From: Thermoflexales bacterium
GTDB lineage: Bacteria; Chloroflexota; Anaerolineae; Fen-1058
Direction of reading: 5' to 3'
Assembly (NCBI GenBank): GCA_017999195.1
Contig: JAGOBP010000035.1
Coordinates: 1-14,335, forward strand
DNA: 14,335 nt
The translations under genes and the position numbers were made by a program. Shown here piece after piece: positions 1 through 7,078 of the stretch; positions within the stretch are counted from its first letter, which is position 1, and every line of letters starts with the position of its first letter. The notes below the pieces were generated by a model. The model saw only the letters and a list, made by a program, of their open reading frames with translations, searched no databases and was not told where the DNA came from.

Positions 1-402
1 ATCGCCCGCCAGCAGTTCCACCAGCCGATTGAGCAGCACTTCCAAGGTGCCCGCGCCAAAACCCACGAGAAACGCGGCGGCCACGTTGAACGGAAACGGC
101 AGCGCCATATAGCCCAACACACCCACGCCCACCAGCCCGCACCCGATGGCCGTGGCGCGCCGCATTTGAAAACGGCGGGCCAATCGGTTGGCGGTTAAGG
201 TGCTGAAGAAAAAGCCCAGGCCGTGCAGCCCCAGCACCGCCCCAATCGTGCTCACCGACTGGTGGTATTCGTCGGCGACGTAGATCAGCGTGGGGCCATA
301 GTAAATGGTTGCCACGCCAAGCATGGCCATGATCAACAGACCGGCCGGCATCACGTGCGCCAACTGGACCGGTCGTGCGGCGGATTGAATTGTTCGTGTC
401 AT
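1..402 (-). CDS. MFS transporter, N-terminal part (cut by window edge)
   Basis: The 134 visible residues form the N-terminal third of a major facilitator superfamily permease in the cytoplasmic membrane. Four hydrophobic segments are visible at about residues 19-43, 50-72, 84-103 and 105-131. The loop between the second and third carries an ANRLARRFQMRR stretch, a divergent form of the MFS loop 2-3 motif. The fourth segment, with GFGAGTLEVLLNRLVEL, resembles the Gly-rich helix of sugar-type MFS proteins. The ATG at 402 opens the frame and gives a normal cytoplasmic N-terminus, but the leader ahead of it (CAACTCCCACT) has no Shine-Dalgarno sequence. The gene lies last in the visible train, 100 bases after the oxidoreductase, so it is the likely importer for the pathway. 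The substrate cannot be read from this fragment. Confidence 0.8.
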   Translation of the reverse strand, partial: MTRTIQSAARPVQLAHVMPAGLLIMAMLGVATIYYGPTLIYVADEYHQSVSTIGAVLGLHGLGFFFSTLTANRLARRFQMRRATAIGCGLVGVGVLGYMALPFPFNVAAAFLVGFGAGTLEVLLNRLVELLAGD

Positions 403-455
403 AGTGGGAGTTGAAGGCTGGAGATGGGCAATCGGATAGGGGAGATGAAATCATC

Positions 456-489
456 GAAGTTGGAGGCCGGACATCCAGCCTCCAACTTC
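456..489 (-). other. Intergenic hairpin after the oxidoreductase gene
   Basis: A perfect 12-bp inverted repeat: GAAGTTGGAGGC at 456-467 and GCCTCCAACTTC at 478-489, with a 10-base loop. It begins 13 bases after the stop codon of the oxidoreductase gene. In the direction of transcription it is followed by GATGATTTCATCTCC, so there is no U-tract and it is not a standard intrinsic terminator. It may act as a U-tract-free terminator or as a 3'-end stabiliser. A related motif, GTTGAAGGCTGGAGATGG, lies nearby at about 410-427. Confidence 0.55.
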
Positions 490-502
490 AAACGTCCAAC
501 GT

Positions 503-1693
503 CTAGTATTTGACATCCACGCGCCGGCCGCTGTCGGCCGATTCAAGAATCGCATCGCAGATCACAGCGTTCTTGTAACCGTCTTCAAAGGTCGCGCCGA
601 AAGGCGCCACGTCTGTGTTGTTGACGATGGCATCCAGCAGATGGTTGATCTCATGCACGAAGGTGTGTTCCCACCCGATGATGTGCCCGTGCGGCCACCA
701 GTTGGACCAGAACGGGTGATAGCCTTCGGTGACACTGATCTGGTGGAAGCCTTGCGTTTCCTTCGGCTCTTCACCCACCCACAGGACTTCCAATTCATTC
801 AGGCGCTCCAAGTCGAAGCGAATGCTGCCCTTCTCGCCGTTGATTTCGAAGCAGCCGTGATTCTTGTGACCGGCGGCAAAGCGCGTGGCTTCCACCGTCC
901 CGATGGCCCCGTTTTCAAACTCCACGGTCGACACGAAGGCATCGTCCACATCGACCCGCTGCATCTTGCCATCCGCGCCGGGGCGTTCCTTGATGAAGGT
1001 CTGCGCCATCGCGTTCACGCGGCGCGGCTCGCCGACGAGGAAGCGGCCCAGATCGATGATGTGCGCGCCCAGATCACCCAGTGCGCCGCTGCCCGCAGTT
1101 TCTTTGTTGAGCCGCCAGATCATCGGGGTGCCGTAGTGCGGCATCACCCATTCCTGCAAATACGTGGCGCGATAGTGATAAATCTGACCCAACTTGCCGG
1201 AATCGATCAGGTCTTTGGCCAGACGCACGGCCGGCACGAAGCGATAGTTGAACGCGACGGCATGTTTGACGCCCGCTTTGGTCACGGCCTCCAGCATCGT
1301 CGCGGCTTCTTTGGCGGTGCGCGCCATGGGCTTCTCGCAAATGATGTGCTTGCCCGCCTGGGCCGCTGCAATGCACGGCTCGGCATGCGCGTCGTTCGGG
1401 CCGCCGTTGTCAAACAACTGGATGCGATCGTCTTTCAACATCTGCCGCCAATCGGTGTAGTAGCCTTCATAACCGTAGCGCTCGGCCGCTTCTTTGGCCG
1501 CGTCTTCATTGCGACCGCAGATCGCAATCAACTTCGGAATCGCCACCGGCGGATACATCATGTACGGCAATTTCTTGTAGGCGTTGGAATGCGCCTTGCC
1601 CATGAACGCATAGCCCAACATCCCGACGCCAACTTCCGGCGTGCTGCCGGCTTGCTTCGCGCCTGTCATTTTAGTGAAACCAGCTTCGGCCAT
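503..1693 (-). CDS. Gfo/Idh/MocA family NAD(P)-dependent oxidoreductase
   Basis: A 396-residue cytoplasmic dehydrogenase of the glucose-fructose oxidoreductase / inositol dehydrogenase / rhizopine (MocA) family. It is expected to oxidise a ring hydroxyl of a sugar or cyclitol with NAD(P). The Rossmann glycine motif VGVGMLGYAFMG lies at 21-32 and the family EKP motif at 120-122. The catalytic Lys is K121. GDLGAHIIDLGRFL at 206-219 supplies D207 and H211, with the D-x3-H spacing seen in inositol dehydrogenases. The C-terminal alpha/beta domain is complete and the length is normal. The ATG at 1693 follows AAAGGAAGG at good spacing. A roughly 20-residue N-terminal tail precedes the first strand. 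It lies 38 bases after the LarA-like gene. The family is certain; the substrate is not. Confidence 0.93.
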   Translation of the reverse strand: MAEAGFTKMTGAKQAGSTPEVGVGMLGYAFMGKAHSNAYKKLPYMMYPPVAIPKLIAICGRNEDAAKEAAERYGYEGYYTDWRQMLKDDRIQLFDNGGPNDAHAEPCIAAAQAGKHIICEKPMARTAKEAATMLEAVTKAGVKHAVAFNYRFVPAVRLAKDLIDSGKLGQIYHYRATYLQEWVMPHYGTPMIWRLNKETAGSGALGDLGAHIIDLGRFLVGEPRRVNAMAQTFIKERPGADGKMQRVDVDDAFVSTVEFENGAIGTVEATRFAAGHKNHGCFEINGEKGSIRFDLERLNELEVLWVGEEPKETQGFHQISVTEGYHPFWSNWWPHGHIIGWEHTFVHEINHLLDAIVNNTDVAPFGATFEDGYKNAVICDAILESADSGRRVDVKY

Positions 1694-1731
1694 AGTAACC
1701 TTCCTTTAGAAGTTGAATGTGCAATAGCGAC

Positions 1732-3033
1732 TTAACGCGCCGTTTCAAAATAGGCAATCGTCTGCGGCCCATCGGGCATGACACACACCCGCGGCCCATA
1801 TTGCTGACGCAAAGCGGCCACCGTCTGAGGCAGATCGCGGCAGGGCATGAATAACGCGCGTTGAATCTGCTCGTCCGTCAGGTTGTCGCTGTAGACGTGC
1901 ACCGCTGCGCGCTGTTGAATCTGAGCCTGAAGCTGTACCTGCCATTGATCGTGTTCGCAAAAGCCGGGCCGGGCCAGCAGGTCCAATACGCCGCGCGGCG
2001 ATCCGCCTTCGGCCAGCAAGGCCGCGTACTTGCCGTGATCGGGCAGGCCGTCTACGCAGGCCGCCGCCATAATGATCGCGCCGCCGTCACGCACGATGCG
2101 ATTGGCCGCGCTCATGCCTTTGACCGTTTGATACAAATTCTGATCGAGCGGGTAACCGCTGTTACTCGTCAGGACGACATCATACGGTTCGCGCACTTTG
2201 ACCATCGCGTGCTCGCGCACACTCGCGCAGCCCGCCGCATGGGCTTGTTGCAGATCGCCCGCGAACACGCCCGTGATTTGTTGCCGGGTGTTGAGCGTGA
2301 CGTTCAGCAAGAAGACCGGCTGCACCAGCAAAGCAATTTCGAGCATTTCTTCCCAGATGGGATTACCGTGCGTAACGCCCCACGTGGCCGCGGGATGAGC
2401 GATCATCTCGTAGCCGTGATTGGTGAACACGCTTTCCGTGCCCGCCAGTGCGGGTAACACGCCTTTGGGGCCGCCGCTGTAGCCGGCGAAGAAATGCGGT
2501 TCGATAAAGCCCGTCAGGATTTTAACATCGGCGTCCATGAGGTGGCGATTGAGCCGCACCGGATGGCCGCGCGATGTCGTGCCCAGCGACACCAGCTGAT
2601 CATCGTCAAAGGCGTTATGCTGCACACACCGATAGTGATCGACCACCTCAGCGCCCAGCATGGCGCGCAACTCGGCCTCGGTTTGTGGGCGATGCGTGCC
2701 TAGCGCATTGAGCAGCGTGATGTCATGCCGCGCCACACCAGCCGCTTCGAGTTCAGCCAGCACGATCGGCAGGATGCGATGATTTGGCGTAGGGCGCGTG
2801 ATGTCGCTATGTGCGACCACTACCCGAGCACCCGGCTTGACGAGCGCCGCGAGGGGCGGTGAACTGATCGGTTGGCGCAGAGCCGCGCGGAGCGCTGTGG
2901 CTTCATCGGGCAAAGCAGAAACGAACGGGGCCGCCACCACATCGATCGGCTCCGGCAAATCCAGCGTAAGGCCCTCGCGCCCATAGGCGAGATGAACCGT
3001 CACGGTCTGGCTGCCCCGTTCGTCAGGCATCAT
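1732..3033 (-). CDS. LarA-family nickel-pincer-dependent 2-hydroxyacid racemase/epimerase
   Basis: A 433-residue protein of the LarA superfamily. These enzymes racemise or epimerise the carbon bearing a 2-hydroxyl group by hydride transfer to a nickel-pincer nucleotide (NPN) attached to a lysine. All positions known from Lactiplantibacillus LarA have counterparts at constant offset. These are D77 and R80 in SDITRP; H114 in LGTHRP; H180 and K190 in EPHFFAGYSGGPKG, K190 being the NPN-attachment Lys; H206 in TNHGYE; and Q302 and K305 in NLYQTVKG. It is therefore probably active. The superfamily includes racemases of lactate, malate and other hydroxyacids and sugar-acid epimerases, so lactate should not be assumed. 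The cofactor genes larB, larC and larE are absent from the window. The start is ATGATG, 9 bases after the preceding stop with no strong Shine-Dalgarno, which suggests translational coupling. Confidence 0.92.
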   Translation of the reverse strand: MMPDERGSQTVTVHLAYGREGLTLDLPEPIDVVAAPFVSALPDEATALRAALRQPISSPPLAALVKPGARVVVAHSDITRPTPNHRILPIVLAELEAAGVARHDITLLNALGTHRPQTEAELRAMLGAEVVDHYRCVQHNAFDDDQLVSLGTTSRGHPVRLNRHLMDADVKILTGFIEPHFFAGYSGGPKGVLPALAGTESVFTNHGYEMIAHPAATWGVTHGNPIWEEMLEIALLVQPVFLLNVTLNTRQQITGVFAGDLQQAHAAGCASVREHAMVKVREPYDVVLTSNSGYPLDQNLYQTVKGMSAANRIVRDGGAIIMAAACVDGLPDHGKYAALLAEGGSPRGVLDLLARPGFCEHDQWQVQLQAQIQQRAAVHVYSDNLTDEQIQRALFMPCRDLPQTVAALRQQYGPRVCVMPDGPQTIAYFETAR

Positions 3034-3042
3034 TGTCGTCGT

Positions 3043-4047
3043 TCAGCTTTTCGACGCAAACGCGGCGTCGAAGGCGACGTTGGACGGCGTGAGATCGAGA
3101 CGGCGGACCATTGCCACGGCTTCGGGCGCACCCTGATCGCGGTTCATGCCGTTGTCTTCCCACTCGACCGAGAGCGGGCCTTCATAGTTGACGCTGTTCA
3201 ACGCGCGGAAGATGCGCTCAAAGGGCACGCCGCCGCGCCCGGGCGAGACAAAGTCCCAGCCGCGCCGCGGATCACCAAAGAGCAAATGCGAGCCGAGGAT
3301 GCCGTTGCGGCCGTTGAGATTGCGGACGGATTCTTTCACGTGGACGTGATAGATGTTCTTGCCGTATTCGTAGACAAATTCGACCGGGTCGAACATTTGC
3401 CAGTAGAAGTGGCTGGGATCAAAGTTGAAGCCGAAGGCCGGGCGATGGCCGATCGCGTCCAGCACTTTGCCCGCCGTCCAGAAGTCATACGCGATTTCAG
3501 ACGGATGCACTTCCAGCGCATACTTCACGCCGACTTCATCGAACACATCGAGGATGGGATTCCAACGATCAGCGAAGTCCTGGTAGCCTGCTTCGATCAT
3601 TTCTGGCGAGACCGGCGGGAACATCGCCACGGTCTTCCAAATCTTGGAGCCGGTGAAGCCGTTGACGACTTTCACACCGAACTTGGCCGCGGCCCGCGCC
3701 GTGTTCTTAACTTCTTCGGCCGCGCGTTGCCGGACGCCTTCCGGATCGCCGTCGCCCCACAGGCGCGAGGGCAAAATGCTCTTGTGCCGCTCGTCGATGG
3801 GATCATCACACACGCATTGCCCAACAAGGTGCGTGCTGATGGCAAAGCACTTCAAGCCATGCTTGTTCAAAATGTCCCAGCGCGATTGCACATAGCCGTC
3901 ATCGCTGAGCGCCTTGTCTACTTCGAAATGATCGCCCCAGCACGCGATCTCGACGCCGTCATAGCCAAAGGCTTTGGCCTTGGCGCAGAAAGTATCAAAC
4001 GGCAAATCGGCCCACTGACCACTGAAAAGAGTTACCGGTCGTCCCAT
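3043..4047 (-). CDS. Sugar phosphate isomerase/epimerase (AP-endonuclease-2-like TIM barrel), copy 1
   Basis: A 334-residue xylose-isomerase-like TIM barrel, larger than the usual 270-290 because of long loops. Probable divalent-metal ligands are E179 (ALEVHPSE), D210 (FNFDPSH), H236 (YHVHVKE) and E295 (SVEWED). The loop around GILGSHLLFGDPRRGWDF is typical of a subgroup often found next to Gfo/Idh/MocA dehydrogenases. It is expected to isomerise or epimerise a keto-sugar or keto-cyclitol; the exact reaction is unknown. I chose the ATG at 4047 because AGGAG (4056-4060) lies 8 bases upstream. An ATG at 4053 is only 2 bases from that site, and a TTG at 4083 lies upstream of it. A 207-base gap holding a palindromic repeat separates it from the preceding isomerase. 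Confidence 0.9.
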   Translation of the reverse strand: MGRPVTLFSGQWADLPFDTFCAKAKAFGYDGVEIACWGDHFEVDKALSDDGYVQSRWDILNKHGLKCFAISTHLVGQCVCDDPIDERHKSILPSRLWGDGDPEGVRQRAAEEVKNTARAAAKFGVKVVNGFTGSKIWKTVAMFPPVSPEMIEAGYQDFADRWNPILDVFDEVGVKYALEVHPSEIAYDFWTAGKVLDAIGHRPAFGFNFDPSHFYWQMFDPVEFVYEYGKNIYHVHVKESVRNLNGRNGILGSHLLFGDPRRGWDFVSPGRGGVPFERIFRALNSVNYEGPLSVEWEDNGMNRDQGAPEAVAMVRRLDLTPSNVAFDAAFASKS

Positions 4048-4055
4048 GTTCATCG

Positions 4056-4060
4056 CTCCT
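4056..4060 (-). promoter_or_regulatory. Shine-Dalgarno site that sets the start of isomerase copy 1
   Basis: AGGAG on the minus strand, 8 bases before the ATG at 4047. It excludes the longer TTG start at 4083 and makes the ATG at 4053 unlikely, since that codon is only 2 bases away. Confidence 0.75.
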
Positions 4061-4088
4061 AAAAAGAGTTTGGTTTTGATCAAGTATA

Positions 4089-4243
4089 CGTCATTGCGAG
4101 GAGCGCTTTCGCCCGGCGCGCCCCCGCTACGCGGATAGGGCGTCGCGACGAAGCAATCTCTTGCCGGTAAAGGATGAGATTGCTTCGCATCCTTCGACTT
4201 CGCAGCAAAAAACGCTGCTCCGCTCAGGATGCTCGCAATGACG
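4089..4243. repeat. Composite palindromic intergenic repeat (GTCATTGCGAG family)
   Basis: An approximately 155-base element bounded by a perfect inverted repeat: CGTCATTGCGAG at 4089-4100 and CTCGCAATGACG at 4232-4243. Nested inside is a second perfect 12-bp pair, CGAAGCAATCTC at 4149-4160 and GAGATTGCTTCG at 4176-4187. A small GCAGC/GCTGC hairpin lies at 4202-4218. The sequence style (CATTGCGAG ... GAAGCAATCTC) is one I recognise as a dispersed palindromic repeat in many environmental bacterial genomes. It contains no ORF, so it resembles a REP or MITE-like element. It starts 11 bases after the stop of isomerase copy 2 and separates two genes that otherwise look co-transcribed. Confidence 0.8.
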
Positions 4244-4254
4244 GACGGGCGTAG

Positions 4255-5097
4255 TTATTCCGCGCCCAACGACTTCAAATACGCGTAGCTTTGCTTCACG
4301 GCATCGTCGCCCGCGATTTCGAGCGTGGTGTAGCCGTCATAACCGACTTCCACCAGCGCATTGTACACGCCCTTGATGTCGACCACGCCCGTGCCCAGCG
4401 GAATGCCCGACATGCCCGCGCCGAACATCTTGCCCCGATTGGCTTCCATCTCCGCCGGCCAATCTTTCCAGTGCACGTGCTCGATTTTGTTGCCGAGGCG
4501 TTTCACCATCTCGACCGGATCGGTGCCGCCCAACCACGAGTTGCCGGAATCCATGTTCACGCCTAACGCGGGCGAGTTGCACAGATCCAGAATCTTCTCC
4601 ATGTAGTCGATCGAGTCGGTGTACTTGCCGTGCGGTTCCAGCAGAATCTTCACGCCGTGATCGGCCGCGACACGCAGCGGCTCATACAGCCGCTCGCGAA
4701 TCAAGAACAGCGCTTCTTGCTCGGTGAGGTTGTGGCCGAATTCGGTCTTGGGATCACCTTCGGACGTGATGACGTGCTTCACGCCGATGGCGGCCGCATT
4801 GCGCACCGCTTTGATGATCTGCATCGTGCCGAAGCGCCACGGCGCGGTCGGGTCCAGCAAGTTCGCGTGGGCGCAGTAGGACGTGATCGTCAGGCCGCGA
4901 CTCTCGAACATGCGCTTGAGATCGAAGGGATTCGCATCGAGGCTGGCGACGGCCGCGAAGCCATATTCCACGCCCATGCTGCCGCCGTCGGTGCTGTCGG
5001 TAATATCGGCATATTTGAAGCCCCAATCTCGAATTCGATCCAGTTGATGCTCCAAAATCGAAAACGGATCGATCAAGGCAAAACAACCTACTTTCAT
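4255..5097 (-). CDS. Sugar phosphate isomerase/epimerase (AP-endonuclease-2-like TIM barrel), copy 2
   Basis: A 280-residue TIM barrel, the usual length for IolE/IolI/IolO-type isomerases and epimerases. Probable metal ligands are E154 (LLEPHG), D183 (GVNMDSGNSW), H209 (EHVHWKD) and E260 (TTLEIAG). The loop GMSGIPLGTGVVDIKGVY at 229-245 matches the substrate loop common in this superfamily. It probably isomerises or epimerises a keto-sugar or inosose-like intermediate; specificity cannot be read. The ATG at 5097 follows AAGGAG 7 bases upstream (AAGGAGATCATCATG), an excellent start. It lies 60 bases after the methyltransferase gene, with a hairpin in that gap. It shares only the fold and metal residues with copies 1 and 3, so the three are not recent duplicates. 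Confidence 0.91.
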   Translation of the reverse strand: MKVGCFALIDPFSILEHQLDRIRDWGFKYADITDSTDGGSMGVEYGFAAVASLDANPFDLKRMFESRGLTITSYCAHANLLDPTAPWRFGTMQIIKAVRNAAAIGVKHVITSEGDPKTEFGHNLTEQEALFLIRERLYEPLRVAADHGVKILLEPHGKYTDSIDYMEKILDLCNSPALGVNMDSGNSWLGGTDPVEMVKRLGNKIEHVHWKDWPAEMEANRGKMFGAGMSGIPLGTGVVDIKGVYNALVEVGYDGYTTLEIAGDDAVKQSYAYLKSLGAE

Positions 5098-5120
5098 GAT
5101 GATCTCCTTGAAGGTATCAG

Positions 5121-5151
5121 AACCCGATCGGGTGTGCGGGCCGATCGGGTT
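5121..5151 (-). other. Intergenic hairpin after the methyltransferase gene
   Basis: A perfect 11-bp inverted repeat, AACCCGATCGG at 5121-5131 and CCGATCGGGTT at 5141-5151, with a 9-base loop. It lies 6 bases after the methyltransferase stop codon. CCCGATCGGG at 5123-5132 is also a palindrome by itself. No U-tract follows on the minus strand. It may be a processing or stability element between the methyl-transfer genes and the isomerase, or a U-tract-free terminator. Confidence 0.55.
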
Positions 5152-5157
5152 GTGGGC

Positions 5158-6402
5158 CTATCGATACACGCCGTATTCGCGCGTGAAATCAAACATCGCT
5201 TTCAGGTTTTCGGGCTTGGCTTCATCCAGCATGACGCCGGTATCCATGATGAAACCGCCATCCTTGCCGATAGTGTCGATGATCTTCTTGCAGTAGCCGC
5301 GCACATCATCGGGCGTGCCGCTGTGCAGCATGATGTTGGGGACGTTGCCCATGAGCGCCGTCGTGCCCTTCAGCACATCGTAGGCTTTCTCATAGTTGGT
5401 GTTGGACAGGTGATAAATGATCTTGCCGGGGGGTACGTCCACGATGTGCTTCAAGCGGCTTTCAAAGTCGGCTTCCCAGTAGATGACGGGAATGACGCCC
5501 TTCTCGACCAGCGCCAGCAGGCCCTTGCGCAGGTAGGGCCAGTAGAACTCGCCGAACTGCGCGTCGGACATGAACTCGCGCGTCGACTTGTGTACCCAGA
5601 CCCAGCAGAACGGCAGCGGTGCACCAGCCGCGCCCGAGCCATATTCGATGAAGATTTGGGTGGCGACTTCCAGCGCGTCGTGCAGCTTGCCGGGGCGGCG
5701 GCGCATGTCGGCCAGAATCTTGTGCGTGCCACGCACGGTGTCACCCAGAATATCGAACGGCGGCCAGTCCCAACCGGCGTAGGCGATGGGTACGCCCTTG
5801 TCTTTGACCTCGCCCCAATACTGGAACTGCGAGGCCCACCATTTATTGGTTTCTTCCGCGCCCGCCGTGATGGTGCGCAGCGATTCCTGAAATTCGGGCG
5901 TGGACCAGAAGAAGGGCAAATTCATCCAGCCCGACCACATGAAGCGCCGCCAGGGGATCATATTCGCGAAGCCCGCCATAGACTTGAACTGGCGCGCCGC
6001 CCACTTGCGAAGCATAAAGTCGGACGGGTCAAAGATGAACTCGTCATACTCTGCATCCGACATGTACTCGCCTTCGACGTACTGATACATCACGTCGTCG
6101 CCCAGCCCGTGGCCCGGCCACTTGAAGGCGTTCCAGCCCAGAATTTCCATGGCTTTCGCGGGATAGGCAAAAATCGGGCCAAAGTCCGCGTCCGGTTGGA
6201 AGTAGTCCGTAAAGGCGTGGCAAGCCGCGCGGGCCGCGGCATAATCGTTCATCGCTTCCTTGAACGTGATGCCGCCGAAGTTGTAGGGGTATTTTTGATA
6301 CGGGCCAAAGACCGGCACGCGATCGGGCGTCTTAAGGGCGGCGGCGGCCAGGATGCGCTGCACACGTGCATCATACAGTTCTTGCGGTGTTTTGTCAGTC
6401 AT
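5158..6402 (-). CDS. Uroporphyrinogen-decarboxylase-fold corrinoid methyltransferase
   Basis: A 414-residue cytoplasmic protein with the URO-D-like barrel used by corrinoid-dependent methyltransferases (MtaA/MtbA/CmuA relatives). The C-terminal half carries the family layout: ALMGNVP at 349-355, LHSGTPDDVRGYC at 359-371, GGFIMDTG at 382-389 and AKPENLKAMFD at 395-405. It starts 2 bases after the corrinoid-protein stop (TAG-CC-ATG), so the two are translationally coupled and surely partners. That tight pairing, rather than sequence alone, argues against haem synthesis (HemE). The zinc-thiolate set of MtaA-type enzymes (H-x-C plus a later C) is not intact. The positions read H331-x-S333 and V390. 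The enzyme is thus more likely to take a methyl group from the substrate to cobalt (an MT1 role) than to pass it to a thiol. The substrate is unknown; the surroundings suggest a methylated sugar or cyclitol. Confidence 0.87.
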   Translation of the reverse strand: MTDKTPQELYDARVQRILAAAALKTPDRVPVFGPYQKYPYNFGGITFKEAMNDYAAARAACHAFTDYFQPDADFGPIFAYPAKAMEILGWNAFKWPGHGLGDDVMYQYVEGEYMSDAEYDEFIFDPSDFMLRKWAARQFKSMAGFANMIPWRRFMWSGWMNLPFFWSTPEFQESLRTITAGAEETNKWWASQFQYWGEVKDKGVPIAYAGWDWPPFDILGDTVRGTHKILADMRRRPGKLHDALEVATQIFIEYGSGAAGAPLPFCWVWVHKSTREFMSDAQFGEFYWPYLRKGLLALVEKGVIPVIYWEADFESRLKHIVDVPPGKIIYHLSNTNYEKAYDVLKGTTALMGNVPNIMLHSGTPDDVRGYCKKIIDTIGKDGGFIMDTGVMLDEAKPENLKAMFDFTREYGVYR

Positions 6403-6404
6403 GG

Positions 6405-7040
6405 CTACATTCCCCCTGTCCAGGATTTGGCGATTTTCACCGCAGCGGTGGCATTGGCGCCGTAGGCGTCGGCCCCAACGTACTGGGCGGCCTCGCTGTC
6501 CATGATGGCGCCGCCAATCATAATCTTTACCTGATCGCGCAATCCGGCGGCTTTAATCGCTTCCACCGTGACCTTCATTTGCTCAAAGGCCAGCGTCAAG
6601 AAGCCGCTCAGCCCGACGATGTCGGGTTGCACTTCGCGGATTTTGGCGATAAAGGTGGCGACGGGGACATCGACGCCCAGATCATGCACCTCGAAATTGT
6701 TGGCATCCAGCATGAAGCCCACCACATCCTTGCCGATGTCGTGAATGTCACCGGCGACCGTGCCCAGCACAATCTTGCCCAGCGGCTTGGCGGCCACGGC
6801 CTTGGTCACCAACTTGGGCTTGACCACCAGGGCAACCTGCTTCATCAAGTCGCCGGCGATGATCAGCTCAGGGAGAAAGTATTCGCCTTCTTCGAAGCGC
6901 GCGCCGATAATGCGCATCGCCTCACTCGTGGCGTTGAGGATGACCTGCGGGTCTTCGCCGGCATCCAGCATGGCGTGGACCAGGCTCATGGCCTCCTCTT
7001 CATACAGCTCGGCTATAGCGGTAATCAGTTTTTCTTTCAT
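6405..7040 (-). CDS. Corrinoid (cobalamin)-binding methyl-carrier protein
   Basis: A 211-residue MtaC/MtbC-type corrinoid protein that shuttles a methyl group on cobalt. Residues 1-80 are the helical cap domain. Residues 88-211 are the B12-binding Rossmann domain with the base-off signature GDIHDIGKD, where H100 is the lower axial cobalt ligand within D98-x-H-x-x-G103. LSGFLT at 144-149 and IMIGGA at 173-178 are the further cofactor-contact motifs. The ATG at 7040 has AGGAG 8 bases upstream; longer readings of the frame run into the preceding gene. It lies between the activation-like gene (38-base gap) and the methyltransferase (2-base gap), forming a three-gene module. It has all the expected residues and should be functional. 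Confidence 0.95.
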   Translation of the reverse strand: MKEKLITAIAELYEEEAMSLVHAMLDAGEDPQVILNATSEAMRIIGARFEEGEYFLPELIIAGDLMKQVALVVKPKLVTKAVAAKPLGKIVLGTVAGDIHDIGKDVVGFMLDANNFEVHDLGVDVPVATFIAKIREVQPDIVGLSGFLTLAFEQMKVTVEAIKAAGLRDQVKIMIGGAIMDSEAAQYVGADAYGANATAAVKIAKSWTGGM

Positions 7041-7048
7041 TGCCACGG

Positions 7049-7053
7049 CTCCT
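7049..7053 (-). promoter_or_regulatory. Shine-Dalgarno site that sets the corrinoid-protein start
   Basis: AGGAG on the minus strand, 8 bases ahead of the ATG at 7040. It supports the 211-residue product rather than a longer one starting near 7130, inside the upstream coding region. Confidence 0.7.
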
Positions 7054-7078
7054 ATGATGAGTGGGTAGGCGTTGCCGC

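Noticed and set aside
1732..3033. Naming the gene larA (lactate racemase)
   Set aside because: The residues show LarA chemistry, but the superfamily has many substrates and the context is sugar catabolism, so a lactate-specific name is not supported.
4048..4083. TTG start at 4083 for isomerase copy 1
   Set aside because: The AGGAG at 4056-4060 lies downstream of this codon and is well placed for the ATG at 4047.
5158..6402. HemE (uroporphyrinogen decarboxylase of haem synthesis)
   Set aside because: The gene is 2 bases behind a corrinoid-protein gene, is longer than HemE, and has no other tetrapyrrole genes around it.
4630..6465. Long open frame of about 611 codons on the plus strand
   Set aside because: It runs antisense to the methyltransferase and isomerase genes, shows no recognisable domain and has a His/Arg/Val-rich composition typical of the reverse complement of GC-rich coding DNA. 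The same holds for the plus-strand frames at 641-1735, 2872-4062, 9294-10295, 11635-12588 and 12612-13604.
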